The notes under the pieces were generated by a model. That model ran no database searches. It worked only from the letters and a program-made list of their open reading frames with translations, and had not been told where the DNA came from. Both the position numbers and the translations under genes were made by a program. This document shows, piece by piece, positions 21,701 through 28,349 of a DNA stretch of 64,000 bases; positions within the stretch are counted from its first letter, which is position 1; the number at the start of each line of letters is the position of its first letter. The DNA lies in assembly GCF_020687765.1 (NCBI RefSeq), contig NZ_JAJEWJ010000003.1, positions 310,001 to 374,000 of the forward strand, given 5' to 3'. The stretch is from Sphingobacterium sp. FBM7-1 (GTDB taxonomy: Bacteria; Bacteroidota; Bacteroidia; Sphingobacteriales; Sphingobacteriaceae).

Positions 21701-22540
21701 AACGTCTTTTATCTTTACGGGAACATTATTGCGCACAGCCACTACGGCATCTTCCAGATCCTGGACACTTTTAAGGTAGCCCAATCCACGCACCAGATAT
21801 TCCGCTTTGTTTATTTCGATCGTCTCTGCACCGATATCCAGGTTGCTGTTTTGGATAGCCGACATGATATCCATTACGGATACATTGTATGCGCGCATCG
21901 CATCTGGATTGATATCGACTTGGTATTCTTTTACGAAACCTCCGATGGAAGCCACTTCGGAAACCCCCTCTGATGCTGCCAAATTATATTTGGCATAGAA
22001 ATCCTGAATCGTGCGCAGCTCATCGGGGTCCCAGCCTCCTGTAGGTTTTCCGGTTTCGGGATTGCGTCCCTCCAGTGTATACCAAAAGACCTGCCCCAAA
22101 GCAGTGGCATCCGGCCCGAGCGTGGGCGTTACATCGGATGGTAATGTGCCGGCAGGCAATGAATTCAGTTTTTCCAGAATACGGGAACGGCTCCAATAAA
22201 ACTCAACATCCTCTTCAAAAATGACATAGAGGAAGGACATGCCGAACATCGAACTGCTCCGGATTGTTTTTACGCCGGGGATGCCCAGTAAGGAGGTCGT
22301 GAGTGGATAGGTAATCTGTTCCTGTATATCTTTGGGAGACCTCCCCATCCATTCGGTCGCCACAATTTGCTGGTTCTCCCCAATGTTCGGAATCGCATCG
22401 ACCGGCACAGGATCGCTCGGCAACGCATTTTGATGCCAATTAAAGGGCGCTGTAATCAGCCCCCATATAAGGACAACCACAAGTAATAACAGTGTTATTA
22501 CTCGGTTCTCCAAAAAATATTTGATAATTTTTTTAAGCAT
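18689..22540 (-). CDS. cusA: CusA-type copper/silver RND efflux pump, enlarged
   Basis: A 1,283-residue RND permease of the heavy-metal efflux family. The fourth membrane helix carries AIAIGVMVDVGIVFIES (near 421-437), the HME4 pattern typical of Cu(I)/Ag(I) pumps. It is about 200 residues longer than E. coli CusA. The excess lies in a stretch of four additional hydrophobic segments between TM6 and TM7 (about 530-660) and in a charged periplasmic insert (about 785-850, including EDGHRERFKV). Similar long CusA forms occur in Bacteroidota. It is the first pump gene after the DUF3347 gene, with cusC and cusB behind it. It moves metal from periplasm or cytosol out through CusC using the proton gradient. 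Confidence 0.94.
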   Translation of the reverse strand: MLKKIIKYFLENRVITLLLLVVVLIWGLITAPFNWHQNALPSDPVPVDAIPNIGENQQIVATEWMGRSPKDIQEQITYPLTTSLLGIPGVKTIRSSSMFGMSFLYVIFEEDVEFYWSRSRILEKLNSLPAGTLPSDVTPTLGPDATALGQVFWYTLEGRNPETGKPTGGWDPDELRTIQDFYAKYNLAASEGVSEVASIGGFVKEYQVDINPDAMRAYNVSVMDIMSAIQNSNLDIGAETIEINKAEYLVRGLGYLKSVQDLEDAVVAVRNNVPVKIKDVGFVNLGPSTRRGGLDKEGVEAVGGVVVARHGTNPMEVINNVKAKIKDMEAGFPQKTLEDGTISKVTVVPFYDRSGLIQETIGTLENALAHEILICIIVVIVLVINLRASILISSILPIGVLATFIIMKQMGVEANIVALSGIAIAIGVMVDVGIVFIESILRHMDEEKAKGVESRGKAFVNLISRAVAEVSGALSTAMLTTIISFLPVFMMEAQEGKLFGPLAYTKTFALVSAFVLGIIILPTLAYYIFSIRINGSKVRRIANYVLVVAGIALWIYTGVFVAFALTLIGVNNLFTPRWKGEKIANYVNVAITLFVAMYYLTVEWLPLGTQASTTLNFVFVFFAIGSILGMLWALVIYYEQILRWSLSNRWKFMAIPIITLLFGMLAWMGVEKSFGFVANGFEKTGWKSFRETAFWQKSTETFPGIGEEFMPSLNEGSFLLMPTSMPHTGIEQNLQLIRTLDKRIQNIPEVELIVGKWGRVNSALDPAPTQMFENTINYIPEFYLDEDGHRERFKVNSSGEFVLKGDKTYAVSDGFRSIPRDSLIEDKSGKFFRRWRPEIKKADDIWQEIVNVSHLPGLTSAPKLQPIEARMVMLSTGMRAPMGLKVSGPDLESIEIGGKALEAALKDVPSVMPSTVFYDRAVGAPYIEIHLNRDRMARYGITVAELQEVISAAVGGMTLTTTVEGRERFPVRLRYPRELRDDPDALRKIIIPTATGAQIPLGDVVDVEYAKGAQMIQSENTFLLGYVIFDKKSGIAEVDVVYEADQLLKEKIASGELDLPNGVTYKFAGNYEQQERAAKRLMLIIPLSLLAILVILYFQFRTVTASLIHFSGVFVALAGGFILLWLYGQPWFMDFSVGGTNMRDLFQMHSINLSIAVWVGFIALFGLATSDGVLMGTYIHDTFEARNPRTKDEIREAVIYAGLKRVRPAAMTTATALIALLPVLTSTGKGAEIMIPMAIPTFGGMLIQSMTMFVVPVFQCWWRESATKKENRKNNKNIANENE

Positions 22541-22563
22541 AACATATACATTGTTTACATTTT

Positions 22564-22607
22564 AATATCAGATACCAGCCTACAGAAATCGACCGGTACC
22601 TGATATT
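22564..22607 (-). repeat. Imperfect inverted repeat between the DUF3347 gene and cusA
   Basis: Two 13-base arms, AATATCAGATACC and GGTACCTGATATT, are complementary except at one position and enclose 18 bases. They lie 23 bases upstream of the cusA start, so in the transcript they form a hairpin just before the pump gene. The T-tail is weak. It may be a processing, stability or attenuation element that sets the ratio between the small carriers and the pump. Confidence 0.5.
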
Positions 22608-22633
22608 TGAATTTCAAATCTTAATCAGCGTTT

Positions 22634-23212
22634 TTACTTCAGTTCTTCCTGAACTTCACCACATGTTAGCATATCTTCACCATAGTAAGGGTTTTTGACC
22701 TCTTTGCTATCGCTTAACCAATATGCTCCTTTGTTGTCATCGTACATCGAGCAAAAAATCTTGTACATGGGCTTTTCGGTGCCGAATTCTTTTGTTATAT
22801 CATAAAAATCCTTGCTCAAGATCACTAAATGTTCTCTTTGATGAGCGATATTGCCTATGTTATCACCTATGTGCTCCGAATGTTCCTGAATATCAGCAGC
22901 GATGTCATCGAAGGTGCTTTTCTGTTCTGCACTAAAGCCCTCGGTATTAATCTTGGGGAGTGCTTCCAGCATGCCTTTAGCTGCATTTGCGGCTTCTTTA
23001 TCATTATCGGAAGACAAAGCAAAAGTCAGGTGCTGGTAATGGGAAAAAAGTTCCGAAAAAGTTCCCTGGTCGCTTGCAGCGTTGCTTTCGTTGGATACCG
23101 TTGTTTCAGTATGGACGTCGCTTTCTGATTTTTTTTCAGAAGCGCCATTGCATGCTGCCAAGGTCAATACGGATGAGGCTAGTAAGCCTACAAATAAATG
23201 TTTCATTGTCAT
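22634..23212 (-). CDS. DUF3347 lipoprotein (periplasmic metal-carrier candidate)
   Basis: A 192-residue lipoprotein; the signal MKHLFVGLLASSVLTLAAC ends in a lipobox Cys21. The mature part has the helical DUF3347 pattern (FSELFSHYQHLTFALSSD ... AANAAKGMLEAL), and the tail carries CSMYDDNKGAYWLSDS and NPYYGEDMLTCG. This tail is shared with the second DUF3347 gene (23666-24232) and, with its Met and Cys residues, is a likely copper-binding site. DUF3347 proteins occur with CusABC pumps in Bacteroidota, so a carrier role in the periplasm is reasonable but not proven. It lies just before cusA. Confidence 0.85.
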   Translation of the reverse strand: MTMKHLFVGLLASSVLTLAACNGASEKKSESDVHTETTVSNESNAASDQGTFSELFSHYQHLTFALSSDNDKEAANAAKGMLEALPKINTEGFSAEQKSTFDDIAADIQEHSEHIGDNIGNIAHQREHLVILSKDFYDITKEFGTEKPMYKIFCSMYDDNKGAYWLSDSKEVKNPYYGEDMLTCGEVQEELK

Positions 23213-23230
23213 GATTTCTGTTTTTAATAA

Positions 23231-23656
23231 TTAAAATTGATTTATGTAATTTGTATATGTAGTATTATTTTCAAAATATGATACTTCCCCGTTGTTGCCC
23301 GTAATTGCTATTATAGCAGTCGCTTTATCTATCTGCTTTTTGGAAAATGGATCTATGGCAACGCGTGTAGAAGGATCTTTTGGAATACGTTCTTTACACA
23401 TCTGGCAACATCCGTAATATATTTTTCCTTCAAAATTTACCTCAAATTGTTTTTTGCCCATGTATGCATTGTTGACCATGCATACCTCTTCCGACGGAAC
23501 TACATCGCCCATTTCAAAGGCATTGTGGTCACGGGTATTTGTATTTGAGCTTTTTGAAGTATATGTATTGTCTTGCACCTTTAGTGTAGGGTTATTGTTG
23601 CATGAACTAAATATGACTACAATAGAAGTAACGATCCCAATCAATAGACATCTCAT
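23231..23656 (-). CDS. Small metal-binding lipoprotein with CCQMC motif (MlpB/TRASH-like)
   Basis: A 141-residue lipoprotein (signal ending FSSC, Cys19). Its centre has VCMVNNAYMGKKQFEVNF and YYGCCQMCKERIP. The Cys-Met pair and the YGCCxMC knuckle are like the TRASH/YHS-type domains that bind soft metals, and similar proteins next to copper genes in Bacteroidota are called MlpB. The motif would bind copper or silver by Cys/Met. It lies between the two DUF3347 genes on the same strand with 10-19 bp gaps, so the three are one unit of periplasmic carriers. The family name is uncertain, the metal-binding reading is good. Confidence 0.7.
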   Translation of the reverse strand: MRCLLIGIVTSIVVIFSSCNNNPTLKVQDNTYTSKSSNTNTRDHNAFEMGDVVPSEEVCMVNNAYMGKKQFEVNFEGKIYYGCCQMCKERIPKDPSTRVAIDPFSKKQIDKATAIIAITGNNGEVSYFENNTTYTNYINQF

Positions 23657-23665
23657 AATGGCTGA

Positions 23666-24232
23666 CTAATTTAATTTTTCAATAGTACTACCGCAGGTCA
23701 GCATTTTTGAACCGTAATACGGGTTTTTGATATCCGTACTTTTACTTAACCAAGTTGCACCTTTGCCATCGTTGTACATCGGGCAGTTTTGGTAGTACAT
23801 AGTTGTTTTTTGCTTTGATGCGTTTGCCAATTCATAGACATTCTTAGAAAGTAGGGCAAATGCCCTCCGTTGCTTTACGACGTCTTTCGATTTCGAGATG
23901 TTTTCTGTGTTTAAAGACAGTTCCTTCATGACCTTCATCCATACGGTATGCTCTTTGGGAGAAAGTTCACCCATATCCACTGTTTTAATAACTGTGGCTA
24001 ATTCAGTAGCATTTGAAGATGCTATATTTACATCTGCGTTTATCAAAGCATCTTTTATGGAAAAATACTTGTCAAATACGGCATGTAATTGTGATAAATT
24101 TTGTGACGGAATATTCTTTGCTTGAGCTGTTCCACCATGGTTGTGATGTTGCTCGTTCTGGTTTTGCGCAAAGCTGTTTGCTGCGGATAGTAATACGGTG
24201 ATTACCATCAATATTTTTGATATTGATTTCAT
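23666..24232 (-). CDS. DUF3347 periplasmic protein with CPM motif
   Basis: A 188-residue secreted protein with signal peptide (1-22, ending SFAQ) and a short His-rich start (NEQHHNHGG). The DUF3347 helices follow (LHAVFDKYFSIKDALI and the TVWMKVMKELSLN region). The tail has YYQNCPMYNDGKGATWLSKS and NPYYGSKMLTCG. Compared with the neighbour at 22634-23212 it keeps the CPMY motif that the other has changed to CSMY. The two are paralogues that may differ in metal affinity. It is the second gene of the island after the HYC_CC_PP-type gene, with palindromic sequence (24270-24342) between them. Confidence 0.85.
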   Translation of the reverse strand: MKSISKILMVITVLLSAANSFAQNQNEQHHNHGGTAQAKNIPSQNLSQLHAVFDKYFSIKDALINADVNIASSNATELATVIKTVDMGELSPKEHTVWMKVMKELSLNTENISKSKDVVKQRRAFALLSKNVYELANASKQKTTMYYQNCPMYNDGKGATWLSKSTDIKNPYYGSKMLTCGSTIEKLN

Positions 24233-24269
24233 TTGGAACCTTATTAAGTATTAAAAATGGTAAATAATC

Positions 24270-24289
24270 AAAAGCCAGATCTGGCTTTT
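24270..24289. repeat. Perfect 20-bp palindrome
   Basis: AAAAGCCAGATCTGGCTTTT is fully self-complementary. It lies 38 bases upstream of the DUF3347 start and 70 bases after the HYC_CC_PP-type gene. It could be a terminator without a loop, or an operator for a dimeric regulator of the carrier and pump genes. Confidence 0.55.
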
Positions 24290-24308
24290 AATAAAACATG
24301 TATTGCGG

Positions 24309-24342
24309 ATAGGTGCAAAATCAACCGATTTCGCACACCTAT
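24309..24342 (-). terminator. Hairpin after the HYC_CC_PP-type gene
   Basis: Outer stem ATAGGTG / CACCTAT with an inner stem AAATC / GATTT around AACC. It lies 18 bases after the stop of the minus-strand gene 24360-24746. No clear T-run follows, so it might be a weak terminator or an RNA-stability hairpin that lets the small first protein be made in excess. Confidence 0.45.
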
Positions 24343-24359
24343 GGCTATACAGTACTAAT

Positions 24360-24746
24360 TTAACTTATTTTAGGCGGTTGCCAAATGGAAGATTCCCCTG
24401 TAGAATAAAAGGGTTCTTTGTATAAAGGGTATGATTTTTTACTTTTAGAAAAAACAGGATTTTGAACGTTCCTAAAAAATGGGGGTGTTGCAGAAAAACT
24501 ATTAGAAGAGCTGTGGCAGGACGTAGGTCCACAATTTCCAGAGCATTCATTGCTCGTGTCATCCTTAGACTTACAGCAGTCTTTCTCACATTGATCTTCT
24601 GAATGATGCTGCTTGTTGGCACTGCAACATGACTTCTCCTTGATAACAATTTCTTTGGAATGCGATTTACACGCATAGGATTGCATTGGGATTATAAAAA
24701 AGCCCAATAAGCATATAATCATTAATATGTTTATCCTTTTTAACAT
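24360..24746 (-). CDS. HYC_CC_PP-type secreted Cys/His-rich protein (first copy)
   Basis: A 128-residue secreted protein: hydrophobic signal (about 1-26), then a Cys/His/Ser-rich body with CCSANKQHH, CEKDCCKSK and CGPTSCHSS, and the C-terminus IWQPPKIS. Two other proteins in the window (34106-34441, 45469-45780) share the signal, paired Cys and the IWQPPKI end. The body would bind soft metals; the conserved tail may be a docking signal. It is the first gene of the copper island, under a -7 box at 24769. The function of this small family is unknown as far as I can tell. Confidence 0.75.
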   Translation of the reverse strand: MLKRINILMIICLLGFFIIPMQSYACKSHSKEIVIKEKSCCSANKQHHSEDQCEKDCCKSKDDTSNECSGNCGPTSCHSSSNSFSATPPFFRNVQNPVFSKSKKSYPLYKEPFYSTGESSIWQPPKIS

Positions 24747-25109
24747 GTAAAAAACAAAAAAACTATTGCAAAGATAATGATATTTTTCAAACCGGTTCGT
24801 TTTTTTTGAAATAAATGGCAGATAAGTTTCTCTTATCCGCCATTTATTTTTATTCCATGAGCATTATAGTGTCAGTTACATTTCCTGCTAGTGTTCTTTT
24901 AAATCTTTCACTCAATAATATCGAATACACCCATACGCCCGGTTACGGGGTTTTCAGAAGCATGCTTCAACCTATATAAATGGTTCTTACATCAACAAGG
25001 TTGTCGTCACTGATGTCCAAAGACATTAAGTCGCTTCGGTTGAATACCTTTATATATTTCTTTTTGCGTATTTTCTGTTTTCTTTTCAATACTTATAAAT
25101 TGACGTCCT
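24747..25109. other. Intergenic stretch between the zinc and copper operons
   Basis: About 360 bases separate the CPC ATPase gene from the copper island. Apart from the -7 box at 24769-24776, I recognise no gene. On the minus strand a 36-codon open stretch follows the ATPase stop in another frame (KGRQFISIEKK ...), without a start, which may be debris of a lost gene. Confidence 0.5.
24769..24776 (-). promoter_or_regulatory. -7 box (TATCTTTG) of the copper island
   Basis: TATCTTTG on the minus strand matches the Bacteroidetes -7 consensus TAnnTTTG and lies 23 bases upstream of the HYC_CC_PP-type start. A well-spaced -33 element is not obvious. It is followed at once by CAATAG, so TGCAATAG overlaps its end; this equals one half of the palindromes found at the zinc operon. 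Confidence 0.55.
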
Positions 25110-27143
25110 TTAAAATTTCATCCGCTGTATTCGTACCGCATTAAGAATAGCCAATAACGCCACGCCCACATCAGCAAAAACGGCTTCCCACATTGTAGCC
25201 AATCCACCTGCACCAAGCACCAATACAATTCCTTTTACCACAAATGCCAATGTGATATTTTGCCAAACGATTTTCTTTGTCTTTTTTCCAATATTGATTG
25301 CCATTGGGATTTTGCTCGGCTTATCGTCTTGTATGACCACATCTGCCGTTTCAATAGTGGCATCGCTTCCCAAACCGCCCATTGCGATACCTACGTCGCT
25401 CAACGCCACAACGGGAGCATCGTTCACGCCGTCGCCGACGAAAGCAACGCTTTCGTCTTTGGCTTTAATTTCTTTAACCCTGTTTACTTTATCTTCGGGC
25501 AATAAATCCCCAAAAGCATTATCTATCCCCAACTGCTCCGCTACATACTTTACCACTGTACTTTTATCTCCGCTAAGCATAGTTGCTTTCACATTGAGTT
25601 TATGCAATAAACGGATGGTTTTCTCTGCATCTTCTTTGATACTGTCGGCAATCGTAATGTAACCGACAAATTTGTTATCGTAAGCAACGGCAATGGTCGT
25701 ATAAACGATGCTGTTCGGATCTAAGTCGTATTGTATTCCAAACTTGTTCATCAGCTTGAAATTTCCAACCAACAAGTCTTTACCATTTACGGTTGATTTC
25801 AGCCCGTGTCCAGCAATTTCCTCTGTATTTTCTAAGCGGATTGTATTATCCAGTTCCCCCACGTATTCGTGAATAGCTGTCGCTACGGGGTGCGTACTGT
25901 GGCTTTCCAATACATTGACCAATTGCAAAATTTCATCTTGAATGAACGCTTTGTCAAATACCACTTCTTGAACCTTGAAAACACCCTCTGTCATTGTACC
26001 CGTTTTATCCATTACCACATTTTGGATATTGGAAAGGCTATCTAAAAAGTTACTTCCTTTGAACAGTATTCCGTTTTTGCTCGCTGCTCCAATGCCACCG
26101 AAATAACCCAATGGAATACTGATTACTAAGGCACAAGGACAAGAAATAACTAAGAATACCAAAGCCCTGTACAACCAATCCCTAAACTCATAATCAGCTA
26201 CGAAAAAGTAAGGCAGCACACAGATAGCGACCGCTAACAGTACCACTATAGGGGTATATATTTTCGCAAACTTGCGGATAAATAATTCCGTTGGTGCTTT
26301 TTGTGAAGTAGCATTTTGTACCAATTCCAAAATTTTACTCAACTTACTATCCATATATGCGGTTGTGACCTGCACTTGTGCAACGGTATTAAGGTTTATC
26401 ATACCTGCCAAAACCGTTTCGCCTTTGGCTTTGGTGTCGGGTTTGCTTTCGCCTGTGAGTGCTGAGGTGTTGAACGATGCCGTTTCAGACAATAATTCTC
26501 CGTCCAAACCTAATTTTTCTCCCGGTTTCAACTGTATTATTTCGCCGATATTCACGGTTTCCGCCTTTACAGTTAGGGGTTGGTCGTTTCTTAAAACCGT
26601 TACCTCATCAGGTCTTTGGTCGAGCAATGATTTGATATTTGCTTTGGCTCTGGAAACCGCCATTGTCTGAAAAACTTCTCCAACAGCATAAAACAACATC
26701 ACGGCAACGCCCTCGGGATATTCGCCAATGGCAAATGCCCCGATGGTGGCAATGCCCATTAAAAAGAACTCTGAAAAGATTTCCCCTTTTCTGATGCTTT
26801 TCACGGCATCTGTCAATACAGGAAACCCAACGGGAGCATACGCAACCACATACCAAATAATCCTTACCCAACCCGTAAACCATTGCTGTGGAAGCCAATG
26901 ATCAAATGCTATGGCAGCAAGCAACAATACCAATGATATTATACTCGGCAAAAACATTTTAATTGGACTACTCTCACTATGACTGTGGTCGTGTCCTTCA
27001 TCATCGCCGTGGTCGTGTTGATGCTTTTCATTTACCAGCTCTTTTGCACCTGCTTCGGTGTAAATTTTTTCTTCCAGCGTGCAACAAGTCATTTTGCCTT
27101 GTGCATCATACGTATGCTTATGATTTTTGTCTGTATTTGTCAT
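25110..27143 (-). CDS. zntA: Zn/Cd/Pb P-type ATPase (P1B-2, CPC motif)
   Basis: A 677-residue P1B ATPase. The N-terminus has MTCCTLEE and a His/Asp-rich segment (HQHDHGDDEGHDHSHSE) in place of an HMA domain. The membrane metal site is SCPCALVIS near residue 335, the phosphorylation motif DKTGTMTEG near 378, and GDGVNDAP later on. The CPC site with a His-rich head and the neighbouring Czc pump suggest export of Zn, Cd, Pb or Co from the cytosol. It is the last gene of the operon and starts 5 bp after the transglutaminase gene. Substrate is inferred from context and motif type. Confidence 0.93.
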   Translation of the reverse strand: MTNTDKNHKHTYDAQGKMTCCTLEEKIYTEAGAKELVNEKHQHDHGDDEGHDHSHSESSPIKMFLPSIISLVLLLAAIAFDHWLPQQWFTGWVRIIWYVVAYAPVGFPVLTDAVKSIRKGEIFSEFFLMGIATIGAFAIGEYPEGVAVMLFYAVGEVFQTMAVSRAKANIKSLLDQRPDEVTVLRNDQPLTVKAETVNIGEIIQLKPGEKLGLDGELLSETASFNTSALTGESKPDTKAKGETVLAGMINLNTVAQVQVTTAYMDSKLSKILELVQNATSQKAPTELFIRKFAKIYTPIVVLLAVAICVLPYFFVADYEFRDWLYRALVFLVISCPCALVISIPLGYFGGIGAASKNGILFKGSNFLDSLSNIQNVVMDKTGTMTEGVFKVQEVVFDKAFIQDEILQLVNVLESHSTHPVATAIHEYVGELDNTIRLENTEEIAGHGLKSTVNGKDLLVGNFKLMNKFGIQYDLDPNSIVYTTIAVAYDNKFVGYITIADSIKEDAEKTIRLLHKLNVKATMLSGDKSTVVKYVAEQLGIDNAFGDLLPEDKVNRVKEIKAKDESVAFVGDGVNDAPVVALSDVGIAMGGLGSDATIETADVVIQDDKPSKIPMAINIGKKTKKIVWQNITLAFVVKGIVLVLGAGGLATMWEAVFADVGVALLAILNAVRIQRMKF

Positions 27144-27148
27144 AGCCT

Positions 27149-27868
27149 TTAATTTTTTAGGTTCGTTACACTTTTATTTCTTATTATTTCTACGTTATTA
27201 TTCATTATATACCTCACGATATACTGAAAAACAAATCGCTTTAACGCATTTAGCTTTTGCTGATGCTTAGAATAAAATTCATCGGGTGTATCAAAAACGC
27301 CAAAGTCCTGATTGATGCCCTTACCCTGAATAAACGTATTGTTGAGGTTCCATTCAATCGGTGGGTTCTCAAAATTATCGGTATAAACCCCGAAACCACA
27401 AAATGTGGTTTTGCAATCGCTGTTCTGCTCCTGCAATTTGGTGAGATAGGGTTTATCCAAAATCACACCTTCTAAAAAATACCACTGTTCATTTACCCAT
27501 ACTTCTACCCAGCTATGTAAGATGTTTTGAGGCGAAAGTTTGTACCAAATACCCGTAATAGCTCCTTTTTGCAAGGCTTTGTCAATGGTAAAACCGTGAA
27601 TGCGGTTAGGTATTCCCGTTGCTCTTAATAACGTCATTAGCAAAGTCGCTTTGGTATTGCACTGTCCATAGCCATCCTGCAATATTTCTGATGCAGGTAT
27701 ATCGTCCGAAACATTGTAGCCAAATTTTATTTCATCCCTGACAAAATTGTAAATGGCTTTAACTCTTGAAACATTGCCCAAATCTTTCCACCCTCTTTGT
27801 TCCAATAGCTCTTGTATAGAAACGTTTGAGTAGTCAAGGATTTTTGTTTCTTTAAGATAGTTATCCAT
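27149..27868 (-). CDS. Transglutaminase-like cysteine protease-fold protein
   Basis: A 239-residue soluble protein with the transglutaminase core: Cys in GYGQCNTKATLL, His in LHSWVEVW and an Asp shortly after in GVILDK, a complete Cys-His-Asp triad. I take the start at 27868 (Met before DNYLKETK). The longer frame begins inside the Fur gene, and a -7 box and palindrome lie directly upstream of 27868. Transglutaminase-like proteins of bacteria are mostly peptidases or acyl transferases; its role between a Fur-family regulator and a zinc ATPase is unknown. No signal peptide is visible, so it is probably cytosolic. Confidence 0.82.
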   Translation of the reverse strand: MDNYLKETKILDYSNVSIQELLEQRGWKDLGNVSRVKAIYNFVRDEIKFGYNVSDDIPASEILQDGYGQCNTKATLLMTLLRATGIPNRIHGFTIDKALQKGAITGIWYKLSPQNILHSWVEVWVNEQWYFLEGVILDKPYLTKLQEQNSDCKTTFCGFGVYTDNFENPPIEWNLNNTFIQGKGINQDFGVFDTPDEFYSKHQQKLNALKRFVFQYIVRYIMNNNVEIIRNKSVTNLKN

Positions 27869-27887
27869 AACACATTTATATTTATGA

Positions 27888-27923
27888 CAAAGATACACAG
27901 GAAGAGCCTGCAATGCTATTGCA
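27888..27923 (-). promoter_or_regulatory. Promoter with Fur-family-like operator upstream of the transglutaminase gene
   Basis: On the minus strand, a -7 box TATCTTTG (27888-27895) lies 19 bases before the transglutaminase start. Upstream of it at 27909-27923 is TGCAATAGCATTGCA, a 7-1-7 inverted repeat with one mismatch. It differs in one base from the perfect copy at 34471-34485 and has the same position relative to the -7 box (13 against 12 bases). The operator covers the end of the Fur-family gene. This gives the transglutaminase and ATPase genes a second, inner promoter. Confidence 0.65.
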
Positions 27924-28338
27924 AACTCTCCTTTAAACAGTTCTCGCAAATACCTTTACCAAATAGTTTTATTTCGTCAATACGGTAATTTTGGTTTCCA
28001 TTCTGCGGTATTATAAAATCCTCCTTACAGGTTGTCTGTTTACAGATTTTACAATAGAAATGTAAGTGCCAATCTTTGTGTGTTTCTTCATCACACCCAT
28101 CGTGACACAAAATATACTTAACGGTAGTGTTCTCCTGAATACTGTGTACAATGCCTTTTTCCTCGAAAGTTTTCAAAGTCCTGTAAATCGTAACCCTGTC
28201 TGCTTTATAGAAATGACTTTCGATTTCAGATAAGGACATCGCTGTCTGCTGTTGCTCCAAGAAATCATATACCAATATCCGCATACTGGTCGGATTGGTG
28301 TTCTTTGACAACAGCTTTTGTTCAATGCTTTTTTTCAT
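27916..28338 (-). CDS. Fur-family metal-dependent regulator (Zur-like)
   Basis: A 140-residue Fur-family protein. The N-terminal winged helix is present (TSMRILVYDFLEQQQTAMS, then DRVTIYRTLKTFEEKGIV). The C-terminal half has the metal-sensing His cluster HKDWHLHFYC and the structural zinc site CKIC ... CENC. It lies in the Czc operon after czcB (11 bp gap), and two Fur-box-like palindromes are at the operon's promoters (27909 and 34471). Fur-family proteins normally repress uptake genes when metal is bound. A place in an efflux operon suggests either autoregulation or an inverted response. The exact metal cannot be read from the sequence. Confidence 0.88.
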   Translation of the reverse strand: MKKSIEQKLLSKNTNPTSMRILVYDFLEQQQTAMSLSEIESHFYKADRVTIYRTLKTFEEKGIVHSIQENTTVKYILCHDGCDEETHKDWHLHFYCKICKQTTCKEDFIIPQNGNQNYRIDEIKLFGKGICENCLKESLQ

Positions 28339-28349
28339 TATATACCATT

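Noticed and set aside
27869..27949. Longer start for the transglutaminase gene
   Set aside because: It would begin inside the Fur-family gene and upstream of the -7 box; the Met at 27868 fits the promoter.
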